From positions 1 through 36,012 of the forward strand of contig CALVQK010000012.1 in the NCBI GenBank assembly GCA_944358305.1: a stretch of 36,012 bases of DNA. Reading direction: 5' to 3'. A model generated the notes under the pieces. It made no database searches. It saw nothing but the letters and a program-made list of their open reading frames with translations, and had not been told where the DNA came from. The stretch comes from an uncultured Bacilli bacterium. GTDB lineage: Bacteria; Bacillota_I; Bacilli_A; RF39; UBA660. Shown piece by piece: positions 18,614-26,804 of the stretch (positions are counted from its first letter, which is position 1; each line of letters opens with the position of its first letter). The translations under genes were made by a program, and so were the position numbers.

Positions 18614-18862
18614 ATGAATCAAGGTATGCCTATGTGGCCAATGAACCCTAATATGAATCCGGGAATGGGGCCTGGACCTAATTTTAATAATAGTATGAAT
18701 CAAAGGATTAACAGCTTAGAAAATCAAGTAAATAGACTTGAAAGACAAATGAGAAGACTTGAAAACAGAGTTAACAGAATAGAATCAGCGATGATTACAC
18801 CAAGAAACTATGATAGTCAGACTACTGGTTATGGAAACAGTAATGATAAATATATGATGTAA
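18614..18862 (+). CDS. small Met/Asn/Pro-rich protein with coiled coil, probably spore coat-like
   Basis: 82 residues. Residues 1-28 are Met/Asn/Pro/Gly-rich (MNQGMPMWPMNPNMNPGMGP), residues 30-60 form a clear coiled coil with Leu/Arg/Glu/Asn heptads (INSLENQVNRLERQMRRLENRVNRIE, given here as one helix), and the tail is polar with Tyr/Gly. Such composition is common in small coat and spore-surface proteins of this phylum. A GTGAGGAA site precedes the ATG. It is monocistronic, with a terminator overlapping its stop. No named family can be assigned, and spore function is an inference from composition and the other sporulation genes nearby. Confidence 0.75.
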   Translation: MNQGMPMWPMNPNMNPGMGPGPNFNNSMNQRINSLENQVNRLERQMRRLENRVNRIESAMITPRNYDSQTTGYGNSNDKYMM

Positions 18863-18894
18863 AAAGATATGAGTTAATTAGCTCATATCTTTTT
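18861..18894. terminator. bidirectional intrinsic terminator
   Basis: AAAAAGATATGAG (18861-18873) and CTCATATCTTTTT (18882-18894) form a 13-bp stem with an 8-base loop and U-runs in both directions, serving the coat-like gene (+) and the membrane-anchored gene (-). Confidence 0.85.
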
Positions 18895-19768
18895 ATCTTA
18901 TGGTCTCAGTTTTTAGAAGAGTATTATTTTTATAATTGTAATAATTAATTGTTAAATGCCAATCTTCTTTATTATCTAAAGCTTGAGATATAATTGAAAA
19001 ATATAATATTCTTGTTTTTAGTGTTTGCGCTATAATTTTATTATTTGTAGCTTCATCGTAATAAATAGAAAAAACTGTATAATCATCATTATAATTTACC
19101 TTGTAATTTTCATTAATATTTTTTAAATTTTTTATTTCATCAGTTAAATGTTTTTCAGTAGCATATATTATATCATCTTTTGCTTCTTTTAATATTTCAA
19201 TAAACAGTTTATTATTTTCACTATCAATATGTAAAACTTCATAACCTATATTTGTGTTTTTTTCATTACTATCCTCATAAAAATTAAGCTCTTCGTCATT
19301 TTTCAAATCTGTATCTAAATAGTATTTTTCTTTTTCTTTATTAGAATCTTTAATAATATTATCAGTGGCAATTAAATAGCTAGTGGTGCCTTGACGAAAA
19401 TATTTAAACGTACTAGATATTGTATCACCCTTTACAGTTTCAAAAGAAATAGTTATATTACCAGTTTTAGTGTTAAAAAAGTTAACATTTGTAATATAAG
19501 TAAATGTTTCATCATCTGTAAATAATGTTCTATATAATTCTGTATTAAGCAAAAGATTTTCTATTTCAGCGTTTGAAAGATCACTTCCATCTTCTTTTTT
19601 TATATTGTCTTTTATTATTTTATAATCCTTATCAATACTATTAAATAGGTCTTCTGAAATAGTAAGCATATCATTTTTAGTTTCTTTTATCATAAAAACT
19701 TTAAATGATATTAACACAATTATTATTAGCAATAATACTATTATAATTAATATATTCCTTTTTTTCAT
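18893..19768 (-). CDS. hypothetical membrane-anchored extracytoplasmic protein
   Basis: 291 residues with one N-terminal membrane helix (NILIIIVLLLIIIVLISFKVF, about 5-25) and a large outer domain rich in Asp/Asn/Lys and Tyr. The outer part alternates helices with strands (ITISFETVKG, TSYLIATDNII) but shows no enzyme or binding motif I know. AAGGGAA precedes the ATG. It is a single-gene unit between the bidirectional terminator and an AT-rich divergent region. Family not recognised. Confidence 0.8.
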   Translation of the reverse strand: MKKRNILIIIVLLLIIIVLISFKVFMIKETKNDMLTISEDLFNSIDKDYKIIKDNIKKEDGSDLSNAEIENLLLNTELYRTLFTDDETFTYITNVNFFNTKTGNITISFETVKGDTISSTFKYFRQGTTSYLIATDNIIKDSNKEKEKYYLDTDLKNDEELNFYEDSNEKNTNIGYEVLHIDSENNKLFIEILKEAKDDIIYATEKHLTDEIKNLKNINENYKVNYNDDYTVFSIYYDEATNNKIIAQTLKTRILYFSIISQALDNKEDWHLTINYYNYKNNTLLKTETIR

Positions 19769-19911
19769 AATTCTTTTCCCTTCATCTTTTGTTTTATCAT
19801 ATAGTATTATTTACATTATATAGTATATTGTAAATTAACGTCAATTATATATTTGTTAATATTGTTATATATGTTTTTTTATATTATATTTGTTTTGAGG
19901 ATGGTGAAAAA

Positions 19912-20115
19912 ATGGATTGGGGTGTTATTTTAGAAATGGCAGTTGGAATAGTTACAATTATAATATTCTTCGTTGGAATTTTTATGGCTTATATGCCTGC
20001 TAATTGTTTAAAGAAAGAAAATCGATATAATGACATTAAGCTTAAAAAGGTGAGGCGATTAGGTATTATAATTGTTATTGTTACACTTGTAGGGTCATTT
20101 TTTATTTTTAGATAG
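19912..20115 (+). CDS. small two-helix membrane protein (DUF6199-like topology), first copy
   Basis: 67 residues: membrane helix 1 (about 5-28), a short loop with MPANCLKKE, a basic stretch KLKKVRRLG, and helix 2 (IIIVIVTLVGSFFIF). The layout of helix, Pro-containing loop, KVR-x-G, helix is shared with the 65-aa protein two genes downstream and resembles DUF6199-type proteins. AGGATGGTG precedes the ATG. The gap 19769-19911 upstream is extremely AT-rich, with no confident promoter. First of three small membrane genes on one transcript; function unknown. Confidence 0.7.
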   Translation: MDWGVILEMAVGIVTIIIFFVGIFMAYMPANCLKKENRYNDIKLKKVRRLGIIIVIVTLVGSFFIFR

Positions 20116-20130
20116 AAAGGAAAGATTACT

Positions 20131-20640
20131 ATGGAAAAAAATAAGGTTTCTACAAAGAGTCTTGTCTTTTGGATTGCGATTTTAGTTGTTTTATTTGTAG
20201 ACATATTTTTATTACCTAAATCTGGTAATTTAGTTTTACTTGATGAGATTTTTGATACTTTAATAATAATTATTTTTTTAGGATATATTATTTATATGTT
20301 AACAAAACTTATTAAGATAAATACAGGTATTAAACGTATTGTAGTTATACTGATAATTATTATTTTTTCGGGAATAATTATTTATCTACCAAAAAATATT
20401 ATCTTAGACATTATTCATGGTCCTGTTGAATTACAGTTATATAATACAAAAATATATAAAAGAACATCGACTAGTATTGTTGGATTAAGATATTATGTAA
20501 TGGGTGAAGATAATAAAGGAAAAAGGTATAGTTTAGAAATATCAAGTGATGATGCCGATAGATTATCATCAAAATATTTTTATAAGGCTTCATCAATAAG
20601 ATATTATAAAAATACAGAACGTGTAATTTCAATTAACTAA
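20131..20640 (+). CDS. hypothetical membrane protein with C-terminal outer domain
   Basis: 169 residues: three membrane helices (about 9-28, 36-56, 66-86) and then a soluble domain (about 95-169) with predicted strands, GLRYYVMGEDNKGKRYSLEIS and SIRYYKNTERVISI. I do not recognise it. The C-terminal domain has the feel of the small beta domains attached to DUF3592-like or Pep3-like membrane proteins, but no specific match is claimed. AAAGGAAAG site; 15 bases after the first small gene and 13 before the third. Confidence 0.75.
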   Translation: MEKNKVSTKSLVFWIAILVVLFVDIFLLPKSGNLVLLDEIFDTLIIIIFLGYIIYMLTKLIKINTGIKRIVVILIIIIFSGIIIYLPKNIILDIIHGPVELQLYNTKIYKRTSTSIVGLRYYVMGEDNKGKRYSLEISSDDADRLSSKYFYKASSIRYYKNTERVISIN

Positions 20641-20653
20641 AGGAGGCGAAAAA

Positions 20654-20851
20654 ATGGATGGTTATAATATTTTTGGATTAATTGCAATTTTAGGGTGTAC
20701 ACTTATTGGTCTATTTTGGTTAATTGCACCTCAAAAATTTGTAAAAAGTGATGATGCTGATTTTAATAATAAGATTTCTAAGGTGAGAACAAAAGGAGTA
20801 CTACTAACTATTTTAGGAATAGTCGCTATAATCTTATTACTAGCTTTATAA
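20654..20851 (+). CDS. small two-helix membrane protein (DUF6199-like topology), second copy
   Basis: 65 residues: helix 1 (about 5-25, IFGLIAILGCTLIGLFWLI), loop APQKFVKSDDADFNNK, then SKVRTKG and helix 2 (VLLTILGIVAIILLLAL). Similar in plan and in the KVR-x(1-2)-G junction to the 67-aa protein at the start of this operon. Very strong ribosome binding site, AAAGGAGG. The operon ends at a terminator directly after the stop. Function unknown. Confidence 0.72.
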   Translation: MDGYNIFGLIAILGCTLIGLFWLIAPQKFVKSDDADFNNKISKVRTKGVLLTILGIVAIILLLAL

Positions 20852-20855
20852 CAGA

Positions 20856-20879
20856 AAAAAGAACAGCGTTGTTCTTTTT
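20856..20879. terminator. bidirectional intrinsic terminator
   Basis: AAAAAGAACA (20856-20865), GCGT loop, TGTTCTTTTT (20870-20879): 10-bp stem with U-runs both ways, ending the small membrane operon (+) and the 97-aa gene (-). Confidence 0.85.
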
Positions 20880-21171
20880 ATTTATAGACTTTTCCCATAG
20901 TAGTCTCTTCTAAACTTGTTGTTAAAGCTTGCTTTTTATCATTTATTTTATCCATTAAGTTTATCGTTTCATCAGGAGATCCATAAGATACAACAAGTGA
21001 TTCTTCGGTAGATAACATTCTTTTTCCAAGATTGCCTAATGATTCTAAAAGTTCTCTACTATATTCATCTTCTGGATTTTCTTTTACTCTTTCATAAACT
21101 TCTCCCATTATTGCTTGTAAATAATTATAGTTTTCATTCATCTTTTCAAATAATAAATCAAAATTTTCCAT
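20878..21171 (-). CDS. hypothetical 97-aa soluble protein
   Basis: An acidic helical protein (MENFDLLFEKMNENYNYLQA ... GEVYERVKENPEDEYSRELLE) with no signal, membrane segment or cysteines. I do not recognise the family. AAGGAGGT before the ATG is near perfect, and a TATAAT about 40 bases upstream (no good -35) suggests its own promoter, divergent from the FemABX genes. Confidence 0.75.
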   Translation of the reverse strand: MENFDLLFEKMNENYNYLQAIMGEVYERVKENPEDEYSRELLESLGNLGKRMLSTEESLVVSYGSPDETINLMDKINDKKQALTTSLEETTMGKVYK

Positions 21172-21295
21172 AAATACCTCCTTCTTAATTAAGATATTAC
21201 TATTATATCTTTATTAAATCAACATTTTAATTTTGATAATGTAAACTAATTAGTATAAAAACTTAATAAGTTGTTTTTATTTGGATACACTAAAA

Positions 21296-21324
21296 TTGAC
21301 AGTTATTATTAAATAAATTATACT
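21296..21324 (+). promoter_or_regulatory. sigma-A promoter of the first FemABX pair
   Basis: Perfect TTGACA (21296-21301), 17 bases, TATACT (21319-21324), 24 bases before the first FemABX start. One of the best promoters in the window. Confidence 0.8.
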
Positions 21325-21347
21325 TTTAGTAGTTAGGTGTGATAGAA

Positions 21348-22649
21348 ATGGAATTAAAAGTTTTAAAGAAAAAAGAATATGAGAGCTTTGTAAAGTCTAA
21401 TCCTTATAAAAGTCATTTTTTACAGTCTTATGATTGGGGTGAACTTGCAAAAGAAAGAAGAGGACTTATTCCTTATTATTTAGGACTTGATGATGACGGA
21501 AAAATAGTTGGAGCGACTCTTCTACTTAAAAAGAATCTTCCTTTGGGATTATGTTATTTATATGCACCTAGAGGGTATGTAGTTAATTTTAATGATTTTA
21601 AAGTATTAGATAAGTTTACAGAAGAAATTGTTAAGTTTGCAAAAAGAAAGAAAGCAATTTACGTAAAGATTGATCCTGATATTATTTGGAAAAAGGAAGA
21701 CTATAAAGGTGAAATAACTGAGGTTGAATCTAAAGACAAGAAAATTTATAATGAGTTGTTAAGATTAGGATACAAACACTTAGGTTTTACCAAAAACTTT
21801 GAAACAATGCAACCAAGATATACATTTAGAATTGACTTAAATCAAAGTATGGAAGAAATAGAGAGTCATTTTTCTAAAACTACGAAACAGCGAATTGCAA
21901 AGTCTCTTAAGCTTAAGACTAAAGTTGAAATTGGAACAGAAAAAGATTTAACTACTTTTTATCATTTAATGATGTTAACGGAATCAAGAAAAGATTTTGT
22001 TTCTTATGATATTGATTATTATAAAACATTATATAAGTTATTTAATGAAGATAATAAAGCTACTTTGTTTTTAGGAAAAGTTAATATTGAAGAAAGTTTA
22101 AATGTATTAAAAAATAATCTAGATGAAGTTAATATGAAAATAGATGAGCTTCCTAAAGAAAATATGTCTAAAAGTGCTAAGAATAAACTTAAGGAACTTA
22201 CAAGACAAAAAGAAAATTTAGAAAAAGAAGTGAAAAAATATTCTACTTATTTAAAAAAATATGGTAAAGAAGTAACACTTTCAGCACATATGATTTTAGA
22301 ATATGGCGATAAAGCTTGGGTACTTTATGCAGGTAATCATAATATCTTAACAGAGACTTATGTAAATTATCATACTTATTATGAACATTTAAAGTTTTGT
22401 AAAGATAGAGGCTTAAAAATATATGATCAATTTGGAACAGTTGGTGATTTATCCAAAGATAATCCTAGACTTGGTCTTCATGAATTTAAGAAAAAATTTG
22501 GAGGAGATTATATTGAGTTTATGGGGGAGTTTGATTATGTAGTTAAACCAATTTATTACTTTGCTTTTACAAAGTTAGTACCAATATATAGAAATATTAT
22601 TAAAAGAAGAAAGAAGAAGGAACTTAAAGATGAAATTGAAAGAGATTAG
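21348..22649 (+). CDS. FemABX-family peptidoglycan aminoacyltransferase (copy 1)
   Basis: 433 residues with the FemABX two-GNAT-domain layout: FLQSYDWGELAKE near the N-terminus, YLYAPRGYVV, and KIYDQFGTVGD ... LGLHEFKKKFGGDYIEFMGEFDYVV near the C-terminus. A long charged coiled-coil insert (about 245-305) sits in the second domain, as in FemA. These enzymes move an amino acid from aminoacyl-tRNA onto the lipid II stem peptide to build the cross-bridge at the inner membrane face. The ATG at 21348 is preferred over a GTG at 21339 because AGGTG lies just before it. The next FemABX gene overlaps by 20 bases. Which amino acid is added cannot be read from sequence. Confidence 0.9.
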   Translation: MELKVLKKKEYESFVKSNPYKSHFLQSYDWGELAKERRGLIPYYLGLDDDGKIVGATLLLKKNLPLGLCYLYAPRGYVVNFNDFKVLDKFTEEIVKFAKRKKAIYVKIDPDIIWKKEDYKGEITEVESKDKKIYNELLRLGYKHLGFTKNFETMQPRYTFRIDLNQSMEEIESHFSKTTKQRIAKSLKLKTKVEIGTEKDLTTFYHLMMLTESRKDFVSYDIDYYKTLYKLFNEDNKATLFLGKVNIEESLNVLKNNLDEVNMKIDELPKENMSKSAKNKLKELTRQKENLEKEVKKYSTYLKKYGKEVTLSAHMILEYGDKAWVLYAGNHNILTETYVNYHTYYEHLKFCKDRGLKIYDQFGTVGDLSKDNPRLGLHEFKKKFGGDYIEFMGEFDYVVKPIYYFAFTKLVPIYRNIIKRRKKKELKDEIERD

Positions 22650-23919
22650 TTTTGATGAGTTAGAAAAATTTGCTTTAACTACTGATGAAGCTACTTTTCA
22701 TCAGACGAAAGGTTGGGCTAAATTAAAAGAATATAATGGTTGGAAACATTATGTAGTTGGTTTATATGAGAATGATGAAATGAAAGCAGGAGCTTTGCTT
22801 CTTGCAAAACATGTTCCTATTGTTAAAAAGTATATGTTTTATTCACCTAGAGGATTTTTAATAGATTATCACGATTTTGAATTACTTAAAATTTTTACTA
22901 AAGAAATTAAAAATTTTGCTAAAGAAAGACACGGTATTTTTGTAAAAATTGATCCTTATGTTATGTATAAACAAAGAGATATTAATGGTGATTTAGTTAA
23001 AGATGGTACCGATAATAGTGATACTATTGATAATTTAAAGAGGTTAGGATATAAACATTTTGGATTTAATCTTATGCAAGATTCCTTACAACCTAGATGG
23101 ATGCATACTATTACTGTTAAAGGTAAAAATGCCCCTGATATTATGAAAGATATGGATCCTAAGACGAGACAAATTCTAAGAAAGAATGAAAGGCTTGGGG
23201 TAAAGGTAAGAGAAATTACAAGAGATGAGTTACCTATATTTAAAGATATTATGCAACATACTGGAGAACGTCGTGAATTTATTGATAGGCCTTTATCATA
23301 TTATGAAAATATGTGGGATAGTTTACATGATGATGGCATTTTAAAGATTTTAATCGCTGAAGTAGATTTTAATGAAGAAATAAAAAATATTGAAAAGGAA
23401 ATAGAAGCTTTAGAAAAATCTATTAAAGAACGTCGAGAAAAATATGAAGACAAAAGTAAACCAATGAATGAGAAGAAATATCATAGTAAACAAGAGTTTG
23501 AAAAAAGCGAAATTAAAAGACTACAAAAGAATATTGAAAAGACTAAAGATATGAAAGAAAAATATGGGGAAAAGCCAATACTTGGTGGTATTCTTTTCTT
23601 GATTTATGGTAGGGAAGTGCTATCTTTATATGGTGGTTCTAAAGCTGAACTAATGAGTTTCCAGTCTGCTTATACTCTTCACTTTGCAGGAGTTAAATAT
23701 GCTATTGATAATCATTATGATACATATAATTTCTATGGTATTACAGGTGACTTCAGTGAAAATAATCCTTTACTTGGCCTTTATCTATTCAAAAAGAGTT
23801 TTGGGGGACAAGTAGTAGAGTTAATTGGAGAATTTGATCTTGTTATTAGTTCTTTTTGGTATCATGCGTACAAAATAAGTTATGGACTTTATCATAAACT
23901 TAAAAATATAAAAAGATGA
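22630..23919 (+). CDS. FemABX-family peptidoglycan aminoacyltransferase (copy 2)
   Basis: 429 residues, paralogue of the upstream gene: FHQTKGWAKLKEYNGW, MFYSPRGFLIDYHDF, RQILRKNERLGVKVREI, the coiled-coil insert (about 245-310, EEIKNIEKEIEALEKSIKERR), then NFYGITGDF and LGLYLFKKSFGGQVVELIGEFDLV. The start overlaps the first copy, so both are made together and probably act in sequence. It ends at a hairpin terminator containing its TGA stop. Substrate amino acid unknown. Confidence 0.92.
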   Translation: MKLKEISFDELEKFALTTDEATFHQTKGWAKLKEYNGWKHYVVGLYENDEMKAGALLLAKHVPIVKKYMFYSPRGFLIDYHDFELLKIFTKEIKNFAKERHGIFVKIDPYVMYKQRDINGDLVKDGTDNSDTIDNLKRLGYKHFGFNLMQDSLQPRWMHTITVKGKNAPDIMKDMDPKTRQILRKNERLGVKVREITRDELPIFKDIMQHTGERREFIDRPLSYYENMWDSLHDDGILKILIAEVDFNEEIKNIEKEIEALEKSIKERREKYEDKSKPMNEKKYHSKQEFEKSEIKRLQKNIEKTKDMKEKYGEKPILGGILFLIYGREVLSLYGGSKAELMSFQSAYTLHFAGVKYAIDNHYDTYNFYGITGDFSENNPLLGLYLFKKSFGGQVVELIGEFDLVISSFWYHAYKISYGLYHKLKNIKR

Positions 23920-23934
23920 CTTAGGTCATCTTTT
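23911..23934. terminator. intrinsic terminator after FemABX copy 2 (probably bidirectional)
   Basis: AAAAGATGAC (23911-23920), TTAG loop, GTCATCTTTT (23925-23934). It includes the stop codon of the + gene and lies just beyond the end of the S66 peptidase gene on the - strand. Confidence 0.75.
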
Positions 23935-23947
23935 AAATTTCTTATCT

Positions 23948-24961
23948 TTATTTTAATTCAAATTTTATTTTGCCTTTACCATTAGATGAAGTAATAGTAG
24001 AGACTGCACCATTTATAATAGTCATTCTAGGAGAAACATGTCCTATATCAGCATTTATAATTATAGGTATATTTAATTCTTTTAAAGCATCTTTTATTGT
24101 CTCTTCATAAGTAATATTATAATAACTATTATAAATAAAACTTCTACCAAAAATAATTCCTTTAGTATATTTAAAATAGCCATTATCTTTAAGCTTCCAA
24201 AGAGTTCTAGCAATTACTTCTCCTGTTAATTCACAAATATCTAAATACCAAATAATGCCATCATCTTTATACTTTTCAAGAAAATCTTTAGTTTTATCAA
24301 ACCTAGTACCAAATAAATCAGCAATTAAATCAAGGCATCCTCCTATGATTCTTCCATGAATATTAATAGAGTCTTCATTATTTAAATTTTTCCAATATAC
24401 TTTTTCTGTTAATTCATATGGTTCTTTTCCAGTTATATAATCTTTAAAGCCTTTTTCATATTTAGAAAAACTTTTTTGTTCTATAATATTTCCTTTTAGT
24501 ATTTCTAAATTATTTTCTAAAGATTCATGCCAAGGTTCCATGCCAAAGCAACCAAAATTATCAGAATAAAGGGTCGCAATATCTAGATTTGTAGTAATAG
24601 TAAATAAAAGGCCTGTAGGATCAGAATTCCCTTGTAACCATTTAGGATTCTCTTTTATAATAGATAAATCTAAGTCTGACAACATTTCAAGCAAAAAGTC
24701 ACCACCGCTGGCACAAATTATTACTTTAATATTTTTATCTTTGTAAAGATTTTCTAACTCAATCACTCTTTCTTTAGAAGAACTACTTCTACCTTTAACA
24801 CTGCATCTAACATTAGGTGTTTCTTTTATATTAAGCCCTCGCTCTTCAAAACTTTTAATAGCATTATCTAATCTTTTAAGTTTAACTTTATCAGTAATAC
24901 CATCTGATGGTGCAGTTACACCAATAGTGTCATTTTCTTTTAAAAACTCTGGATAAATCAT
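23948..24961 (-). CDS. S66-family LD-carboxypeptidase-like (MccF/LdcA) serine peptidase
   Basis: 337 residues. The family trio is visible: Ser113 in QGNSDPTGL (usually GxSDxT), Glu244 in LDICELTGE and His308 in DIGHVSPRMTI. N-terminal DTIGVTAPSDG and the ASGGDF oxyanion-type loop also match. S66 enzymes include LdcA, which trims the terminal D-Ala from muropeptide tetrapeptides, and MccF, which destroys microcin C; the longer loop after the Ser region leans to the MccF side. No signal peptide, so it is cytoplasmic. Surrounded by FemABX genes, a role in cell-wall recycling is plausible; immunity to a peptide-nucleotide toxin is the alternative. Confidence 0.88.
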   Translation of the reverse strand: MIYPEFLKENDTIGVTAPSDGITDKVKLKRLDNAIKSFEERGLNIKETPNVRCSVKGRSSSSKERVIELENLYKDKNIKVIICASGGDFLLEMLSDLDLSIIKENPKWLQGNSDPTGLLFTITTNLDIATLYSDNFGCFGMEPWHESLENNLEILKGNIIEQKSFSKYEKGFKDYITGKEPYELTEKVYWKNLNNEDSINIHGRIIGGCLDLIADLFGTRFDKTKDFLEKYKDDGIIWYLDICELTGEVIARTLWKLKDNGYFKYTKGIIFGRSFIYNSYYNITYEETIKDALKELNIPIIINADIGHVSPRMTIINGAVSTITSSNGKGKIKFELK

Positions 24962-24974
24962 AAGTGCTCCTTTT

Positions 24975-25400
24975 TTAATTTGACATATAATTTAATATTT
25001 CTAGTAATCTATCTTCATTAATAATATTTTTCTTTTTAAAATCTATAGCCATAGGCCAATCTGCATCATGCCAAATTTCATTAAACATTTTTATATCATT
25101 ATCATATCTTGGAAAAGCATGATAATGAACAAAACTATCATGCATCATCATCACGAGGTAATTAAACTTTACAGCACCAAACTTTTCTTTACAAGTTGCT
25201 TCATACCAATTTATTACAGAAGGAAATTCAGCTGCTTCTTCTTTTAAAATGTTTCCAACTGATTCTGTTTGTCTTTTTAAAAGTATAACTGCAGAACCTA
25301 AGGTTGTTTGACTCTCTCGTATACATACTATCCAATATTTAAAATCTTTTATGCATCTTTCTTCTGGTTTAAACTTTTCCATAAATTCTAGATTATCCAT
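24975..25400 (-). CDS. HIT-superfamily protein with degenerate triad
   Basis: 141 residues from the ATG at 25400, which has AGGAGG seven bases upstream (an ATG at 25418 precedes that site and is rejected). The fold resembles HIT nucleotide hydrolases: SAVILLKRQTESVGNILKEEAAEF in the first half and VHYHAFPRY in the second. The canonical H-x-H-x-H is H92-Y-H94-A-F96, so the third His is Phe, while the following P-R is retained; His87 lies just before. HIT proteins act on nucleotide phosphates or phosphoramidates such as aminoacyl-AMP, which would be an attractive link to the aminoacyl-tRNA-using enzymes here or to an MccF-like neighbour, but this is speculation. It starts the HIT-S66 pair, with 13 bases between the genes. 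Confidence 0.75.
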   Translation of the reverse strand: MDNLEFMEKFKPEERCIKDFKYWIVCIRESQTTLGSAVILLKRQTESVGNILKEEAAEFPSVINWYEATCKEKFGAVKFNYLVMMMHDSFVHYHAFPRYDNDIKMFNEIWHDADWPMAIDFKKKNIINEDRLLEILNYMSN

Positions 25401-25466
25401 ATTTTTCCTCCTATTCATTAATTATCTCAAGACATAAAAGTTAATTTGGGCCAGTTCTTTTTCCAT

Positions 25467-25568
25467 TTATTTACTTTTTTTTAAATAATCCTCTTCTTTT
25501 AAAGTTTCATTTTTAAATAGTATTTCTTCTAAATCTTTTAATTGCTCATTTAAGCTTTTACTCTTCAT
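25467..25568 (-). CDS. possible 33-aa small protein after FemABX copy 3
   Basis: ATG at 25568 with AAGGGG a few bases upstream, 8 bases after the stop of FemABX copy 3; encodes MKSKSLNEQLKDLEEILF then a Lys/Glu-rich helix ending KKSK. An amphipathic helix, no known family. The good ribosome binding site and tight spacing favour translation, but short ORFs are common by chance. The rest of the gap to the HIT gene shows nothing. Confidence 0.35.
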   Translation of the reverse strand: MKSKSLNEQLKDLEEILFKNETLKEEDYLKKSK

Positions 25569-25576
25569 AATACCCC

Positions 25577-26803
25577 TTAATGTCTTATTTTATGGATTAG
25601 TTTTATTAAATAATAGATAGGAGATGTCTTTATTTCAAATTCTCCGATTAATTCTTCTATATAGCCGTTAAAACCTGTTTTAAATTCATAGATTCCATAA
25701 TCTTTATCATTTTTATCATCAAAAGTATTAGGTATACCATAAAAATTATATCTATCATAACCATTATTAATGGCATATTTAATCATTTCCCATTGGATTA
25801 AATATTGTGAATTATATGATAAGAACTCTTCATAGTTACCACTAGATAGATATACTACTTCTGGTTTAGTCATTATAAACATAGAACCTGATAAAGTGAT
25901 AACATCTCCATACTTTTCTTTTTCTTCTTTCGCTAGTTCTATCTTTTTATTTAGGCCATTAATAGTCTCATCTAAAGCTTTTCTTTTACCATCATTATTT
26001 TTATTATCACTAAGTTTATTTTTCTTATCAATATTACTTTCTAATTCATTTTCTAACATTTTAATATATTTAGATAAGTCTAGTTTAGTTACTAAGTATT
26101 TTATTTCATTTTTCTTACTAAATAAATCATACATATTTTGATAATAGTTTATATTTCTAATATCAAAGCCTTTTCTTGAACCAGTACTTTGCATTATTTT
26201 ATAAAATTCATCTAAGTTGTCTTTTTTTAGTTCAACTATCTCTACACCATTTTTTATATTTTTTCTAATTAGATTTCTTGTATTAGGTTTCATATTTTTT
26301 AAAATTTCGTCTTCTGTTTTATCTTTGATATCTAAGGCATACATAAAAGTTACTTGTTCTCTATCATCATAAGGAACACTAGTAAAGCCAGCCTTTAAAA
26401 TCGTATTTACAATATTGGTATTATCATAACCATCAGGAATTATTTCGCCTTTGCCATTACGTTCTTTATAAGGTACATAAGGATCAATTCTTAGAACATA
26501 ACCATTATGTTTTTTTGCAAAATCTGTTAATAGTTCTAAGAAAGTACTTAGTGTTTTTTTATCATTATAATCTACTAAAGGGCCACGTGGCGCGTAAAAC
26601 TCATATTTGTTAAAATGCCTTTTTTTTCCTACAAGTAAAGTTGCTCCTACTAACTTTTCATTATTATATAATCCTAAGTAGTAAGCCTGCCAACCATTAA
26701 GCTCTCTTAGTTTACCTACTTCTTCTGTTTGCATAAAAGTCCTATAAGGACTCTTTTTTGCATAATCTACAAAAGTCTTAACATCTATTTCTTTTAATGT
26801 CAT
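25577..26803 (-). CDS. FemABX-family peptidoglycan aminoacyltransferase (copy 3)
   Basis: 408 residues with FMQTEEVGKLRELNGW, EFYAPRGPLVDYND, YVLRIDPYVPYKER, RNLIRKNIKNGVEIVEL, a coiled-coil insert (about 235-290) and YNFYGIPNTF ... YGIYEFKTGFNGYIEELIGEFEI. Role as for the other copies: adding an amino acid to the peptidoglycan precursor. The ATG lies one base after the stop of the flippase-like gene, and its AGGAGG site is built from that gene's last codons, so flippase and transferase are tightly coupled. Substrate unknown. Confidence 0.92.
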   Translation of the reverse strand: MTLKEIDVKTFVDYAKKSPYRTFMQTEEVGKLRELNGWQAYYLGLYNNEKLVGATLLVGKKRHFNKYEFYAPRGPLVDYNDKKTLSTFLELLTDFAKKHNGYVLRIDPYVPYKERNGKGEIIPDGYDNTNIVNTILKAGFTSVPYDDREQVTFMYALDIKDKTEDEILKNMKPNTRNLIRKNIKNGVEIVELKKDNLDEFYKIMQSTGSRKGFDIRNINYYQNMYDLFSKKNEIKYLVTKLDLSKYIKMLENELESNIDKKNKLSDNKNNDGKRKALDETINGLNKKIELAKEEKEKYGDVITLSGSMFIMTKPEVVYLSSGNYEEFLSYNSQYLIQWEMIKYAINNGYDRYNFYGIPNTFDDKNDKDYGIYEFKTGFNGYIEELIGEFEIKTSPIYYLIKLIHKIRH

Positions 26804-26804
26804 T

